In this document: piece by piece, positions 12,056-12,515 of the stretch
Position numbering within the stretch: the stretch's first letter is position 1
How the letters are laid out: the number at the start of each line of letters is the position of its first letter
DNA from: DATLOJ01 sp035536315
Lineage (GTDB): Bacteria > Actinomycetota > CADDZG01 > JAHWKV01
NCBI GenBank assembly: GCA_035536315.1
Contig: DATLOJ010000016.1
Span: 1-12,515, forward strand
DNA length: 12,515 nucleotides
Direction of reading: 5' to 3'
Notes under the pieces: model-generated
The model's database searches: none
Seen by the model: the letters and a program-made list of their open reading frames with translations, nothing else
What the model was told of the DNA's origin: nothing
Position numbers and translations under genes: made by a program

Positions 12056-12397
12056 ATGCCGGCAAAAAAGAAGTCGACAGCTCGTAAGTCGACAGCAAAG
12101 AGGTCGACAGCAAAGAGGTCGACAGCGAAAAAGGCAACTGGTCGCAAGAAGACCGCTGCCAAGCGTAAGTCGACGGCTCGTAAGTCGACTGCAAAGAAGT
12201 CGACGGCCAAGAGAGGAACGGCGCGTAAGGCAACCGGTCGTAAGAAGACCGCTGCTAAGCGTAAACCGGCCGCTCGTAAGTCGACTGCAAAGAAGAAGTC
12301 GACTGCGAAGAGGAAGCCTGCGAAAAGGTCGCCCGCTAAGAGGAAGTCGACAGCAAAGAAGTCGACGGCCAAGAGAAAGAGCACACGCAGACGTTAA
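12056..12397 (+). CDS. lysine-rich histone H1-like protein (KSTAK repeats)
   Basis: A 113-aa protein made almost only of Lys, Arg, Ala, Ser and Thr: MPAKKKSTARKSTAKRSTAK at the start, repeated KSTAK/RSTAK units, two copies of KATGRKKTAAKRK, and the tail KRKSTRRR. Such tails bind DNA non-specifically and compact the nucleoid, as in histone H1-like proteins and the C-termini of actinobacterial HU; no HU domain is present here and the upstream region does not encode one. The ribosome binding site GGGAGGAGG ends 8 nt before ATG 12056 and is very strong, suggesting high expression; GTG 12047 is inside that site and is rejected. It has its own terminator. SPAK- and KST-type motifs could be phosphorylation or acetylation sites, which is speculative. 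Confidence 0.85.
   Translation: MPAKKKSTARKSTAKRSTAKRSTAKKATGRKKTAAKRKSTARKSTAKKSTAKRGTARKATGRKKTAAKRKPAARKSTAKKKSTAKRKPAKRSPAKRKSTAKKSTAKRKSTRRR
12062..12397 (+). repeat. short tandem repeats within the histone-like gene
   Basis: Units of 12-15 nt such as aagtcgacagcaaag recur through the gene. The Ser-Thr codon pair is nearly always TCG-ACN preceded by G, giving eleven GTCGAC sites by my count. A longer unit encoding KATGRKKTAAKRK occurs twice (about 12130-12168 and 12226-12264). Confidence 0.8.
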
Positions 12398-12412
12398 GCA
12401 ACAAATTTCCAC

Positions 12413-12439
12413 AAAAGCGGGCCCCTGAGGCCCGCTTTT
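12413..12439 (+). terminator. rho-independent terminator of the histone-like gene
   Basis: AAAAGCGGGCC (12413-12423) pairs perfectly with GGCCCGCTTTT (12429-12439) over CCTGA, 15 nt after the stop codon. After 12440 I see only a small hairpin (CCTTAT-TTC-ATAAGG, 12450-12464) and a G run, with no gene to the end of the window. Confidence 0.9.
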
Positions 12440-12515
12440 GGCTTTTAGGCCTTATTTCATAAGGGTTTGGGGGGGCCTGATCTTTCAACCAACAGCCCAG
12501 GGAGACTTTGCATCT

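Noticed and set aside
12062..12397. CRISPR or intergenic satellite
   Set aside because: The repeats are in-frame KSTAK codons with ribosome binding site, stop and terminator.

Overview
The window reads as a chromosomal segment of a moderately high-GC actinobacterium (Actinomycetota). The evidence is a DUF3263 gene followed by a LytR_C gene, a DUF4395 membrane protein paired with a thioredoxin, a sortase-anchored envelope protein, a threonine synthase overlapping a MoaD/ThiS carrier, frequent GTG starts and one start that looks leaderless. Nothing narrows it below phylum. No phage, insertion sequence, CRISPR array or complete mobile element is visible.

Left part (1-2767): the 3' portion of a SpoU-family rRNA methyltransferase (RlmB type, cut by the window edge), a tRNA-Thr(UGU), and a glutamate dehydrogenase 40 nt behind the tRNA. 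A six-codon leader ORF lies inside a hairpin just before the dehydrogenase start. On the minus strand follow a small ribbon-helix-helix (RHH) protein and a frameshifted second copy of it. An AT-rich divergent control region comes next, with a 12-bp-arm inverted repeat and a second, smaller palindrome.

Middle part (2768-6660): a large acidic surface protein with a Tat-like signal peptide, two near-identical 75-residue domains, Asp-rich linkers and a C-terminal MPLTG sorting signal. A strong terminator follows, then the DUF3263 and LytR_C genes. Convergent to these, on the minus strand, are a coiled-coil protein and a lipoprotein whose reading frame has no credible start codon.

Right part (6704-12515): trehalose-6-phosphate phosphatase; an AI-2E-family membrane protein with a probable leaderless start; threonine synthase and a MoaD/ThiS-type sulfur carrier in a tightly overlapped operon; a terminator; a minus-strand DUF4395-thioredoxin pair; a stand-alone receiver-domain response regulator; a structured non-coding stretch; and a very basic, repetitive histone H1-like protein with its own terminator.

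Themes: much of the window concerns the cell envelope (surface protein, LytR_C protein, lipoprotein, AI-2E-family protein, membrane thioredoxin pair), and part concerns amino-acid and sulfur metabolism (gdh, thrC, carrier protein). I see no single complete new system. The best leads are the RHH gene, pseudogene and palindromes next to the surface-protein gene; the leader hairpin of gdh; the threonine synthase-sulfur carrier pair; and the missing start of the lipoprotein.
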